Made by a program: the position numbers and the translations under genes | The notes under the pieces: model-generated | What the model was told of the DNA's origin: nothing | Seen by the model: only the letters and a program-made list of their open reading frames with translations | Databases searched by the model: none | Shown here: positions 47,101 through 59,385 of the stretch, in pieces | Position numbering within the stretch: position 1 is the stretch's first letter | Layout of the letters: each line of letters opens with the position of its first letter | Source of the DNA: Nageia nagi | Lineage: Eukaryota; Pinophyta | Direction of reading: 5' to 3' | Assembly: GCA_050084985.1 (NCBI GenBank) | Contig: JBITNC010000002.1 | Span: 14,012,001 to 14,076,000 of the forward strand | Length of the DNA stretch: 64,000 nt

Positions 47101-47632
47101 GAATCCAATTTCAAAACAGGCTAAGCAAGCAAACAAGAGGCTGAATGGCCTCTCTAATGAAAAGCTATAGTCTTATAATATTGGTGATCGAGTGGAGCTC
47201 ATGTCGGCAATTGATTACCCAGTGAGGGGGAAATGGGTTTGTCAGGAGATCAAGGGTAATGTCCTACGTAAGACATAAGAAATGGAAAACCTGAAGTCAA
47301 AGATTTAGGGATTAAATGCATCTAGAATCCTAGAGTTATGGAGAAGTAATGACTCACTTATCTCTGAAGCTGAGTTTTTGAGTGGTCTACAGAGCAAGAT
47401 TCAAAGCACTGATGATATTGATACGCTCTTAGTTTCATTTGACGAAACCAATTTTATAAAATTCTTTGATTCTTTGGTGAATGATAGCTTTCACATTCAG
47501 CAATTGTTGAGAAAATATGCTCATATGTCTTATGAAATTTTGAACACTACAGCTTTAGCCCATGCAAGGCTAAAGGATTTTTCTGGGATCCCCGCAGACT
47601 GGAGTAAGATTCAACAACTCCTAAATATATAG
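44149..47632 (+). pseudogene. Extra ORF (~1160 codons) between integrase and 3' LTR, unknown function
   Basis: One frame runs from the ATG at 44149 to about 46840, then with a single shift to 47632; a dozen or so stops, mostly TAG/TAA at Gln-type positions, interrupt it. Parts in order: a globular N-terminal half (RDLQGKTILNLDSILVAKAF, LYLRMPHGETGDWFFTEEG, FSGVPFLLPFHVIDWIFSM); an acidic patch near 45770; a basic and Pro-rich linker (APLPPPPKRRRKSPTPSG) with Ser/Pro/Ile-rich repeats to 46260; long coiled coils (46660-47170, for example LRDHIESCLSELKRLEVEV); and a C-terminal helical part (LWRSNDSLISEAEFLSGLQS). A distant likeness of the N-terminal half to the 'putative plant transposon protein' group is only an impression. 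No signal peptide. The minus-strand element has a relative at 5900-9840. Confidence 0.7.
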
Positions 47633-47727
47633 AACTAAAGTCTAATTCATTGATTCATTCTAATAAGATTTTGGGTTCTAAAATTTCTTCATAATTGGTG
47701 AAATTTTCCCACAGATGTCACCAAAAT

Positions 47728-49109
47728 GTATATCAATACATAATCATTACTCCAAGGTTCTTCTGAAAGTATGATCACTTCTAGAGGTGACATAGGCTAA
47801 GCACAATCATAATGGGTTTTAAGAACCATTTTTGAAAGTAATTACGTTATGATGAAAGGAGAAAAGCCCCATGAATTTAATGTTGAGTAACCTAGATCTC
47901 AGAAGAGATGATGTCAATGATTTCAGACCTTAACCCAAAACTAGATCTCGAAAGAGATGAGGTCAACAAGGAGTGATTGAATACTTGAAGCCAATAAGTA
48001 GAATATCCTAAAATGTAGATATGAGGTCAGCAAAAGGGTTATCGAAAATCCATAAAATGAAGCATTCCGAAAGTATGAAGATGACATCATGGGGAAAATA
48101 ATGTTCACATTTTTTAATGAAACTGGATCCTAAAAGAGATGAGGTCAGCAAGGAGTGATTGAATACCCAGAGCCAGTAAGTAGAATATCCTGGAATGTAG
48201 AGATGAGGTTAGCAAAAGGGTTATCAGAAATCCATAAAGTGAAGCATTCCAAAAGTATGAAGATGACATCATGGGGAAAATAATGTTCACATTTTTGAAT
48301 GAAATCAGATCTTGGAAGCGATGAGGTCAGCAAGGAGTGATTGAATAGCCAGAGCCAGTAAGTAGAATATCCTGGAAGAGATGAGGTCAATGAGAGGTGA
48401 GATCATAGTTATCAAGAGGTTGTATCATCTGCAATCTACCCAATTTTTGTAATAGCCTGCCAAGTGGTGTATATAGGTAGTATCAGTTAAAAGAAGGTTG
48501 GGAATCTTGAAGCCATTTTTGTAAACATTTTTGTTCTACAATTCTTGTAACTATTGTTATTTTAGTATAAGTAAGGAATAAACAAAGGAAAAAGGGTCGA
48601 AAGCCCTAGTATTGCTCCTTACATTTGTTCTCTAAGACCTGTAGTTTTTTTATCAGTAATATGATACCATCTTGACCTTTCTTGTCTAGCACTCGTAATT
48701 GTTATTCTTAATTAGGTTACATTGTGGTAGCTTGGCATGTTTCTTGAATGATAATTGTGAGCTATTAGTATAACTGTGTCTGCATACATGGTAGAGTAAA
48801 GCTGGGAAACTACTAGAGAGTGAGAGCTTGTACTGTAGTTGCTACACTAGATTCAGACCAAGGTTTCACACCCTATGAAAGCCCATGCTGAACTAGTGAT
48901 TCACCTTTACTTTCTCTCTTGTTACCCTAAGCCCTTTTGCTTAAATTCCTCACACTCTACTCCTTTTATTTTCTTTCCTATTACTTCTCCTATACCCAAT
49001 GTATAAGGAACTGGCCTTCTCCAGAGATCAGACTGTCACCATAGTCTATTCTTGATTTACTTTGGTTGAGATTGTTCATGGTGCATATATTACACAATCC
49101 TAATCAATA
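47728..49109 (+). repeat. 3' LTR of the 36337 element
   Basis: 1382 bp, the same length as the 5' LTR, with the same subrepeats. It is preceded by CACAGATGTCACCAAAA, not by a clear polypurine tract, and followed by GGTGT (49110-49114). Confidence 0.9.
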
Positions 49110-49114
49110 GGTGT

Positions 49115-51900
49115 ATTGAGTGGTTTAGGTGTAGGGATTTTGAGCTAAAACTTGATATTGAAGGGATATGAATAAAGCAGATGATTTACTTAAGAAAATA
49201 CATTCTTTAGAGACACTTAGGAATACAAATAGGAATTAATGATTTTGTTTCCTAGGAATATGATAAATCTAATTTTGCATTGGATGGTATCCAACTATAA
49301 GGAGATATAACCATAAGGCCCTTTTGTTATAGGAATAAGGTTTTATATATGCTAAATGTAGAGGTGAAGCTTAGAATGTTGGATAAAAGGGATATTAAGA
49401 AATAATTAAGTGGATAGAGTATTCATAATAGGGTAGAGATTACCAACAAAAAGGAAATGAGATAATGGTCAAAGAGATAGAGCTTAGGGTGAGCAGTCAT
49501 AAAGAGAAAGGAAGGGAAAGTGCAAGAGAAGTTTAACATAGTATGAGTAGAGAGGATAGTTCTACTATGATTCTTGGAAACTATATTATTCCCGATTGAT
49601 TTTTAGACCATGTATAGTAAGAGTAAGAGGATAAAGTGAAGGTAATTAAAAAAGTATTGGGATCATAAAGATACATAGTATTTATAATGAAAAATAAAGC
49701 TTCACTTTCATCAACTACGTAATGCATAGGGAGAATTCCCTACTTGTCTATGAATTTCTCTACCATGTTGAAATATTCATAAATAACTCAAGTAGAATAT
49801 GTAAGTAAAATAACTATCCATTGCAAGAGTATACTACAAGTTGGTACATCATTGGCTACATAAAATTTTTATATTCTTGAAAGGCAGTCATCAAACTTAA
49901 GAGTCACCTATATTGCATGGTCAAATGCGTCTCATCCCTAAAAAAGTAGATTTGAATAAACAAACTTAGAAAGAAAGGTGACAATAACTCTTTTATCCTA
50001 TTGATGAGATATGTGAACAAAGTAGGCTTGGGATCAAAGATAGGAATATATACTAGAGAGAATAAAATTAAATATTTTAATCTCTTAAATACAAAGCACA
50101 TTGAGGGCACCAAACCTTGATGAAAATTTTATAATATTAAATATGCACTATGTAATTTCATATTAGTTTGCTAAAATTAAACTCTTAATATTTCATGAGA
50201 GATAAATCATGATTAATAATAGAGGAGCATGTCATCCTCAATCTCTTTTGAGTACTAATTATATGCCAAAGTCTTAAATGAATTAGAGAGGAAGAAATAA
50301 TGGTTCTCATAAATAAAGCTGGTATTGTATCATTTATCTATCTGGGCATCTATAGGATCCTTAGGTGGGTTGTGGGAAAAATGATTCATTCATGAAGAAA
50401 GCACATGTACAAAACAAGGAGGGGATGAGAGATGGAGTTAGGGTGGGAGAAACCATAATGTTGATGGTATATTGGATGAATCTATAAAGGTGAAGGGGAT
50501 AGAAAAAGGTGAGGTGATTGATGGAGCCATAAAGGGGAGAGACTAGGTGTCAATTTGATTATTAAAAATCAATTGAATGTAATAGGTTATCTTACAAGAG
50601 TCAAGAGGGGATGCTTGCATGTGATGATGCTTTTTTCTATGACTAATTTTGAATCACCTCTATCACTAATATTTTATAATATTTATGAAAAGGTAGTAAC
50701 ATTTAGGGATGTTGATCAAGTTTTTTTTTCTTTAAAGAGGCCCTCCATGAGAGGGCAATCATTGATTTTATATGTTATTGATTGGTAGTGGTAGCATATA
50801 TTTGAGAGATCAATATAGAGAGAATTTATTGGATCTAAGTATCCCCAAATTGGATGTTCATGAAATTATTCAGATCCTTAAAAAGATTTGTTTCAACATA
50901 AATCTATTTATGGGGCCAAATAGTGTAAAATTTTTGTTGTTCCATGCAAACAAACATGTTGATGGGAGAAATAAGCTATTGTAGGAAGAAAAATAAAAGG
51001 AGAGTGAGCCTAGGGAATTCAACCCAAATTAGGACTCTCAAAGATGCATTACTAAAAACTATGAATATTTTATGCCAAGGTTAGAGAATGAGAAGGGTGT
51101 TGTGAATATATCATGATCCTTTTCCTAAAATAACTAAAATATGCTAAGTATTGATAAACTTTAAATGAAAAAAATCCCTTAATGAGATTCTCAATATGGT
51201 CAACCTTAATACCATAAGGTTACTAAACTTATTAAATTCATTCATAATTAAGTGATTCATTGGGGATCCTCTCTAGAAAATAATCTATAAGGGTTTGTTT
51301 TAAAATCCATTAGTAAGCTTTTTCAAAATCCTACATAGTGGTTAGATTTAGATATGTCATTTAATTACCAATTGAGTTCATTTGGATCTTGCATTATATT
51401 TTACATATAAGGAAAATAAACTTCTAAAATAAATGAAATAAGATATGCAATTACACTACTTCAAACACTCAGATTAGAAATAAAAACTATAATAATTATT
51501 ATTAAAGCAATATTATTATATGAAAGTAGTAAATTACATACAACTAAGTTACAAAATAGAAAAAACAAAAACTATGATCTATGAAACCAAGAATTTATTT
51601 CTATGTAACTTAAAACCTAGTGGAAAAGAAAATAAATCAAAAATTTAATATAAAACTATAAAAAGTGAAATTCTACAACAACTAATAATGATATAATGGT
51701 AATAAATGAAACAAGTTCAACAACATAATATAGATGATCAAATTGTACACTCAAGAAAAGAAATAACAATGAAAATATAAATAAAACTACCTTAAAAGTA
51801 AAGGATTTAGCCTAAAACATTAGTGTAGGTGGATTCATACCCAACTAACAAACTAATCCAAACCTTTGTAAGAAAATTCAATCATAATTGAGATGAACAG
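49115..51900. other. Unrecognised AT-rich DNA
   Basis: Two overlapping open frames at 50555-50788 and 50772-50984 (+) contain FESPLSLIFYNIYEKVVTF and IPKLDVHEIIQILKKICFN; I recognise neither. They could be parts of a decayed gene or chance. The segment 51390-51790 is very A-rich. No LTR ends or domain motifs are visible. Confidence 0.4.
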
Positions 51901-53337
51901 GAAATAAGTATGTTGACATTTAATTTTGGTCTCCATAAGGTGGCCCCACTTAGGTGTTTTATCATGTTAATCGTATGTCATGTTATTAAGTATTTTATTA
52001 TATGTTATATGTTATATTTACCTATTATGGAATATTACTCATGTGGTGTCTTTCTATTCTTGTAGGTACCGAGCATTGGTGCTAGCCTCAAGGATTTTTA
52101 TGAAGAACTAAATTTATCTATAAGAGGTAGAAGACCTCACATTAGTTTATCACTAGATCTCTTCTTGATATACCCATGCTTATTATCTTCCAAGGTATTC
52201 TTCAACACCACCTATTAATATTTGATTATCACATGAGCACTATCATGCTTTTAGTTCATTATTATATGCTACGTTAGGCTTTTCATATATCATACTATTG
52301 TTTAGATCTTAGTTACAAATTTTACTAATTGGAGGCTTAGCATTTGAACTCTCTTCTTGATTAGCACTACTTCTCCTTAGCTTAGCATCTATGCTCCCAC
52401 ATGTGCTCATGTTGGTGTTCTTGTCTATTATTGGTGTGGAGTTTATATTTCAAGATCATTTATCCATGATAAGTTCCTATCTTCATACCTCTTCAAAATT
52501 TAGATAAGGTGACATGTATTTATCTCTTTTTAATCTCTTATCTCCTTAGGTTTATTTGGAATTGGATCGAATCCAATAGTTTGAATACTTTGTTTATAAA
52601 TTATTTCATTATTCAAGTATTTGAAATTATCGTATTCCCTATCATTCAGTTGTTTCCATATTATTGCATATCATCACATGTGAATATTTAGCATAATTTC
52701 TACTTATATTATCCTATGGGTTACTTAAAACATTCAACATATTGGCACCCAAATTTTTATATAATATTTATCTCTTAACAAGGGTTGGAAAGTATTGCTC
52801 AAACTTAATTCAAATTCTTTATTTTAGGGCATCATATTTTCTATGGAATTTTCAATAGGAAGCCCTAGGTTTTATTTGCTCTTTATTTATTTTAATTTTC
52901 TACAAAACTAGAAATTCCTACTACTATATAATTATAACAAAATTAAGGGTATTTTTATTTTATATAATTTCATGTTTGGTGAAAACCCTTAATTTTGAGC
53001 CTATTTTTAAAACATTTGATGGCTATTTGTGCCTTAGAGTTTTTCCTAAACCCTAGATATTCCTAATAAGAAACTTTTAAAAGTAATATTGGGTTTGTTT
53101 GCATGTATTTTCATAGGATTTTGATTTGAAGAATTTTTATGGAATTTCATTTTTGCATAAAGCCCTTTATTTTGAAGGTTGCTTTGGTCAATTTGGTGAG
53201 CTTTTGCATTGAAATTTGTTATCCTATTTATATATAATTATTATTGGGACATATTGTTGATTTTTGGAATTCATATTTAGTACATAATGATTTAACAACA
53301 CTCTATTATTGAATTATAAAAAATATTATGTGTTATA
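51901..53337. other. Non-coding leader-like stretch, partly similar to the array unit
   Basis: TTCTTGTAGGTACCGAGC near 52057 and TATTCTTCAACACCACCTAT near 52195 resemble TTGTAGGTATTAAAAC and TTTCTTAACACCACCTATC of the array units. This may be a diverged copy of the same LTR or leader. No gene seen. Confidence 0.4.
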
Positions 53338-54273
53338 TTGATAATATTATATCCTACATGTATATCATATTGCATATTACCAATTTCAAATTTGTGTGCT
53401 ACATTGCTAATATATGTGATAGGAATAGCATTATGTAGTATCTTATGTGTCATAATATATGTTATATTTGGTTATAATTATATGCCTACTACAATTTTCA
53501 AAGATGAGGAGCTTCATGAGGTAAGTAACATATATGAGAAAGCTAATACTGATGGTGATATTGTTAAGGACCATGTTTCTAATAATGTTGTAGAGTAAAA
53601 TATTATTTTAAATGATGATCATGTTATTTCTCTTTAACTAAATAATAGTATTATACAAAATGATGATGATATGATTATTTTTAATGATTATATTAATGAT
53701 GTTACTACTCAATCAAATCATAGTGATAGTCAATATGTTATGATTAATGATGATACTTTGGATAATGATACTAGTAATGATGATGTGATTCCCAATGCTA
53801 ATGATACTACTTTTACAACTAAAGATGATTTTATTAAATTCCTTCATACCATGGATGATGCTATTAATAGTGAGGAAATTGAAATAGTTTCTTTTCTCAA
53901 ACAAGATATGCACATGTCAAAATGCTTCATAAGATGCCTCATTAGAAATAGACATTTTAATGATTTTATTGAATATCTAAAGATAAATAAGTGTAAATGA
54001 AATGCATATAAGGTATCTAGATAATTATATGATTTGGTAAGTGATGAATATAATTTTTATGATTTTATTGTGAATTATAAATGCCAACATATCCACCAAT
54101 TTGATCTTTTACACCCATCTAAGCATTCACGCTCACATTCTAAAGATGAACATTGTAGTTGTTTTTCTAATAGTGATGTTTACGTGAGTGAAGAAAAGGT
54201 AAAAGATGAATATTTTTATAAATTTTTAATGGATTATACAAAAAACTTTAAATATTGTATAGAAAAAGAATAG
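53338..54273 (+). pseudogene. Asp/Asn-rich ORF remnant left of the array
   Basis: Open pieces at 53338-53598, 53671-54000 (frame shared) and 54034-54273. The first begins with a hydrophobic stretch of about 45 residues (LYPTCISYCILPISNLCATL...) that could span a membrane, then turns very Asp/Asn-rich (NDDTLDNDTSNDDVIPNAND). The middle has EIVSFLKQDMHMSKCFIRCL; the last piece is His/Ser/Lys-rich. No family recognised. The codon pattern GAT/AAT is shared with the gag tail in the array, so it may be another part of the same retroelement family. Confidence 0.4.
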
Positions 54274-54397
54274 ATAAAAAAAAAAGAGAGAGAGAAAGGA
54301 ATATGATGCAAATAAAAGGATACCTAGTTGGCATAAAGAGGACAATTTTTGTTTATATCATAAATTCAAAGGTCATTCAATTTATGGATGTATTAAC

Positions 54398-54643
54398 ATG
54401 AAGAAAAAATTGCATAAACTTCTAGAAAGTGAAAACATTACTTATTTCGATAATAAATGTTTTGTTGAAGAAGAAAAAGGGCTTGTAGATGAATCTAATT
54501 ATGCCAATGATATAAATAGTAATGCTATTGAAAATCCTAATGATGATTTTTTTATTGATACTAATGCTAATAATGAGTTTGGTGAATATGATGATGTATT
54601 AACAAAATTACTAGTACAAACATGCATGGATCAAGAAAGATAA
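54398..54643 (+). pseudogene. gag C-terminal tail, unit 1 (truncated by the array junction)
   Basis: The tail after the knuckle (LHKLLESENITYFDNKCFVE, then an Asp/Asn-rich part) is open. The knuckle itself, CLYHKFKGHSIYGC, is encoded just upstream (54347-54388), but the capsid half is missing because the array begins here. Confidence 0.75.
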
Positions 54644-54767
54644 TAATTCTTTTGTTCAACATTACATAATGAGGAATGTTTATCATCTATCTTAAACAAT
54701 ATATGTGGCATAAGTGGAGGTTATGTAGTAGTTGAAATTGGTAAGGCAATATGTCAAGAAATGAAAA

Positions 54768-54910
54768 GTAAGTTACTTAATGTTACATGATATTTTTCTT
54801 TTCATTATGTTTCATATAGATTAGGAATATATTATCATATAGGTTAGGCATGCATTTCATATAGGATATATTGCATTACATTTTGCATTTGTGTTTTTTT
54901 CCCATTGTAG
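54768..54910 (+). other. Intron-like GT...AG segment (one per unit)
   Basis: AAAAG/GTAAGT-type donor at 54768 and a T-rich tract ending CCCATTGTAG at 54910 have the look of a 143-bp plant intron. Equivalents are at about +2372, +4742 and +7114. Only sequence resemblance; no proof of splicing. Confidence 0.3.
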
Positions 54911-54918
54911 GTATTAAA

Positions 54919-54962
54919 ACCTAAAAAGGAATTTTAATTTAATTAAAATACCCCTTTTAGGT
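54919..54962. repeat. Imperfect palindrome, one per unit
   Basis: ACCTAAAAAGG...TTTTAATT pairs with AATTAAAATACC...TTTTAGGT around a central AATTTAATT. A hairpin could form in RNA or single-stranded DNA. Repeats near 57291, 59661 and 62033. Confidence 0.6.
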
Positions 54963-55288
54963 ATTTGTAATAATTACTTTATTAATATTATCATTATGCA
55001 CACTTATCTACCTTTATGTTTTATGATAACAAGTCGATCTAGAAATAATTCCAAGAAGGAGTCTCAACCCATGTGTACCATAAGCCCAAGGAGGAGCCTT
55101 GGTATTGGACCTACTATCTATAAATGTGGAATGGTTGTACATGAGCAATCATGATATGATCTAGAATCCTTGATAGGTAGTAATATACTTGTATCATTCT
55201 TGAATGATATTTCTTAACACCACCTATCATATCTAGATTTTGTTATACATTGAGCTTTGCATGCTTGCAATCTTCCTAATCTATCTAT

Positions 55289-55480
55289 GTGCGATATTAT
55301 GAGCATAAAGTGTACAATGATGATATTGAGAAAAATGAAAGACATATTGGAAAGGTAATTATACAATGCTTCCAAGATCCTAGCATTACTAGTGGGTTGA
55401 TGTTGGATCAGTGGCTCCTTATTTTGGAGAAGCTCATCATTTATCCCCTCTTAGTCAAATATCTCCTTTATTCATTATGA
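55289..55480 (+). other. 63-codon open frame, one per unit, unrecognised
   Basis: Identical protein in each unit (57661, 60031, 62403). It contains MRYYEHKVYNDDIEKNERH and a hydrophobic C-terminus. It lies in what should be the LTR or leader, so it may be chance; identity only reflects recent duplication. Confidence 0.25.
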
Positions 55481-55605
55481 TAGGTTAAGATCAATTAATA
55501 TCATTATCATATATATGTCATTAATATTTATTATTATTTCATTATTATTAGATAAATTGCATATATTAAATAACCCTAATAAATTATTTTTTTAGTTATA
55601 ATAAT

Positions 55606-55614
55606 TGGTGAACC
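55606..55614 (+). promoter_or_regulatory. Possible primer binding site (TGGTGAACC)
   Basis: ATTGGTGAACCTAACTTTTT lies about 45 nt before the gag ATG, the spacing expected between LTR end and gag in this group. A TATAAATG box lies upstream near 55120. Weak, positional evidence. Confidence 0.3.
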
Positions 55615-55651
55615 TAACTTTTTGTATATTGTATTTTCAAGTTTTTCAAAA

Positions 55652-57015
55652 ATGGAACCTTTTGAATTTATTGCCATGATCAATAGCTTTGATGATGAAA
55701 ATAAAGCTAATTTAAAGAAAATATTGTATGGGAATGATGATAGAAGTGAATTGGATTTCTCATACTAAATCTAGGGATTCAAATCCACTATGTGATAAAA
55801 TTTGCACTGCTAGGGCACTGGATCTCTAAGTAGAACCTATCTCCAATTCATATCAAGGTGAATGAAATCATATGGCTCACATTGAGGCTTTTGAGATTAA
55901 ATTCAAGTTAAATTTAGAATGGATGATAACTTATGGCAAAATATTTCCCAACTACATTTAGGGATGATGCCCTGACTTGGTACTTTTCTTTTCCTACTAA
56001 AGTTATCAATTATTATGCACAACTTATTTCATAATTTTAAATGCATTTTTAGTATTGTACTCCTAAACAAATCATAGTTTCAGATTTGGTTAGTGCTATA
56101 CTAGGGCACTAGATCTCTAAGTAGGACCTATCTCCAAATCATAGGTGACTAAATTTGGACAAATATTTCAAAAGATATGAAGTATGATATAAGAGCCATT
56201 GTCTAAATCATATGTCATATCTATATTTATTCACAACATCCATCCTAAGTTAAACTTCATAGCTCTATATTATATGACACTTCCATTCATCGAGAGTGTG
56301 CATAGGATAAAATAGGAGGAAACATGTTTCGTTGATATGGGAAAATTGAAGTACGATATTCTTCTAAGGAGAAAAAAAAGAGGAGGATATCAAAAAAAAA
56401 GAGGATAAAAATGTTTATGCTATTAAGAAGCCTCAAAATAAAGAATAATAAATTATTCAAGCTAAATAAAACTTTAACCAAAATACAAGGTTACCTCTAG
56501 CTCTTATAGTTATGTTTCAAAATTATTTGTAAAAAGGATTGATAGAAACTTATCCAAAACAAGAATTAGGTCCCAATGATGAAAAACCTAGTTAGTACAA
56601 TGGAAGTAAATTTCATGAATATGATAAATTCAAAGGTCACCAAACAAATGTTTACATGATATTAAGGAAGGAATATGATGCAAATAAAAGGATACCTAGT
56701 TGGCATAAAGAGGACAATTTTTGTTTATATCATAAATTCAAAGGTCATTCAATTTATGGATGTATTAACATGAAGAAAAAATTGCATAAAATTCTAGAAA
56801 GTGAAAACATTACTTATTTCGATAATAAATGTTTTGTTGAAGAAGAAAAAGGGCTTGTAGATGAATCTAATTATGCCAATGATATAAATAGTAATGCTAT
56901 TGAAAATCCTAATGATGATTTTTTTATTGATACTAATGCTAATAATGAGTTTGGTGAATATGATGATGTATTAACAAAATTACTAGTACAAACATGCATG
57001 GATCAAGAAAGATAA
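55652..57015 (+). pseudogene. gag gene of the array, crossing from unit 1 into unit 2
   Basis: Starts MEPFEFIAMINSFDDENKAN and stops after 39 codons. The capsid signature FRDDALTWYFSFP with INYYAQLIS is read at 55948-56037 in another frame, and the frame then decays. The C-terminal part 56656-57015 is open, with a Tat-type C-x2-H-x4-H-x4-C knuckle (CLYHKFKGHSIYGC) and an Asp/Asn-rich tail. No protease, RT or integrase is seen anywhere in the unit, so gag is its only gene. Confidence 0.8.
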
Positions 57016-59037
57016 TAATTCTTTTGTTCAACATTACATAATGAGGAATGTTTATCATCTATCTTAAACAATATATGTGGCATAAGTGGAGGTTATGTAG
57101 TAGTTGAAATTGGTAAGGCAATATGTCAAGAAATGAAAAGTAAGTTACTTAATGTTACATGATATTTTTCTTTTCATTATGTTTCATATAGATTAGGAAT
57201 ATATTATCATATAGGTTAGGCATGCATTTCATATAGGATATATTGCATTACATTTTGCATTTGTGTTTTTTTCCCATTGTAGGTATTAAAACCTAAAAAG
57301 GAATTTTAATTTAATTAAAATACCCCTTTTAGGTATTTGTAATAATTACTTTATTAATATTATCATTATGCACACTTATCTACCTTTATGTTTTATGATA
57401 ACAAGTCGATCTAGAAATAATTCCAAGAAGGAGTCTCAACCCATGTGTACCATAAGCCCAAGGAGGAGCCTTGGTATTGGACCTACTATCTATAAATGTG
57501 GAATGGTTGTACATGAGCAATCATGATATGATCTAGAATCCTTGATAGGTAGTAATATACTTGTATCATTCTTGAATGATATTTCTTAACACCACCTATC
57601 ATATCTAGATTTTGTTATACATTGAGCTTTGCATGCTTGCAATCTTCCTAATCTATCTATGTGCGATATTATGAGCATAAAGTGTACAATGATGATATTG
57701 AGAAAAATGAAAGACATATTGGAAAGGTAATTATACAATGCTTCCAAGATCCTAGCATTACTAGTGGGTTGATGTTGGATCAGTGGCTCCTTATTTTGGA
57801 GAAGCTCATCATTTATCCCCTCTTAGTCAAATATCTCCTTTATTCATTATGATAGGTTAAGATCAATTAATATCATTATCATATATATGTCATTAATATT
57901 TATTATTATTTCATTATTATTAGATAAATTGCATATATTAAATAACCCTAATAAATTATTTTTTTAGTTATAATAATTGGTGAACCTAACTTTTTTATAT
58001 TGTATTTTCAAGTTTTTCAAAAATGGAACCTTTTGAATTTATTGCCATGATCAATAGCTTTGATGATGAAAATAAAGCTAATTTAAAGAAAATATTGTAT
58101 GGGAATGATGATAGAAGTGAATTGGATTTCTCATACTAAATCTAGGGATTCAAATCCACTATGTGATAAAATTTGCACTGCTAGGGCACTGGATCTCTAA
58201 GTAGAACCTATCTCCAATTCATATCAAGGTGAATGAAATCATATGGCTCACATTGAGGCTTTTGAGATTAAATTCAAGTTAAATTTAGAATGGATGATAA
58301 CTTATGGCAAAATATTTCCCAACTACATTTAGGGATGATGCCCTGACTTGGTACTTTTCTTTTCCTACTAAAGTTATCAATTATTATGCACAACTTATTT
58401 CATAATTTTAAATGCATTTTTAGTATTGTACTCCTAAACAAATCATAGTTTCAGATTTGGTTAGTGCTATACTAGGGCACTAGATCTCTAAGTAGGACCT
58501 ATCTCCAAATCATAGGTGACTAAATTTGGACAAATATTTCAAAAGATATGAAGTATGATATAAGAGCCATTGTCTAAATCATATGTCATATCTATATTTA
58601 TTCACAACATCCATCCTAAGTTAAACTTCATAGCTCTATATTATATGACACTTCCATTCATCGAGAGTGTGCATAGGATAAAATAGGAGGAAACATGTTT
58701 CGTTGATATGGGAAAATTGAAGTACGATATTCTTCTAAGGAGAAAAAAAGAGGAGGATATCAAAAAAAAAGAGGATAAAAATGTTTATGCTATTAAGAAG
58801 CCTCAAAATAAAGAATAATAAATTATTCAAGCTAAATAAAACTTTAACCAAAATACAAGGTTACCTCTAGCTCTTATAGTTATGTTTCAAAATTATTTGT
58901 AAAAAGGATTGATAGAAACTTATCCAAAACAAGAATTAGGTCCCAATGATGAAAAACCTAGTTAGTACAATGGAAGTAAATTTCATGAATATGATAAATT
59001 CAAAGGTCACCAAACAAATGTTTACATGATATTAAGG
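56668..59037 (+). repeat. Array unit 2 (2370 bp)
   Basis: Two bases shorter: CTTTTTTATATTG near 57990 in place of CTTTTTGTATATTG, and seven A instead of eight near 58742. Confidence 0.93.
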
Positions 59038-59385
59038 AAGGAATATGATGCAAATAAAAGGATACCTAGTTGGCATAAAGAGGACAATTTTTGTTTATAT
59101 CATAAATTCAAAGGTCATTCAATTTATGGATGTATTAACATGAAGAAAAAATTGCATAAAATTCTAGAAAGTGAAAACATTACTTATTTCGATAATAAAT
59201 GTTTTGTTGAAGAAGAAAAAGGGCTTGTAGATGAATCTAATTATGCCAATGATATAAATAGTAATGCTATTGAAAATCCTAATGATGATTTTTTTATTGA
59301 TACTAATGCTAATAATGAGTTTGGTGAATATGATGATGTATTAACAAAATTACTAGTACAAACATGCATGGATCAAGAAAGATAA
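58023..59385 (+). pseudogene. gag gene of the array, crossing from unit 2 into unit 3
   Basis: Same structure and same breaks as the copy at 55652; the open C-terminal part is 59026-59385. The shared stops show that gag was already dead before amplification. Confidence 0.8.

Larger units (their letters stand above)
36337..49109 (+). mobile_element. 12.8-kb Tat-like gypsy element with aRNH before RT and a 3.5-kb extra ORF
   Basis: Equal 1382-bp LTRs and a 5-bp duplication frame gag, protease, aRNH, RT, RNase H, integrase and a long extra ORF, all plus strand. Gag to RT stay in a single frame from 37867 to about 42035; a one-base shift then moves RNase H and integrase to another frame. The LTRs appear to be in the mid-90s percent identical by eye. 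About two dozen or more stops make it dead. Order and extra ORF match the minus-strand element at 4080-34515. Confidence 0.92.
54296..56667 (+). repeat. Array unit 1 (2372 bp)
   Basis: First unit. It differs from later units at CATAAACTTCTAG (they have CATAAAATTCTAG), which changes Ile to Leu in gag. Confidence 0.93.

Noticed and set aside
56287-56481. Phe/Leu-rich 64-codon minus-strand ORF recurring at 61029
   Set aside because: Opposite strand of the A/GA-rich part of decayed gag in the array; recurrence follows from the array, and it is lost in unit 2 by one base.
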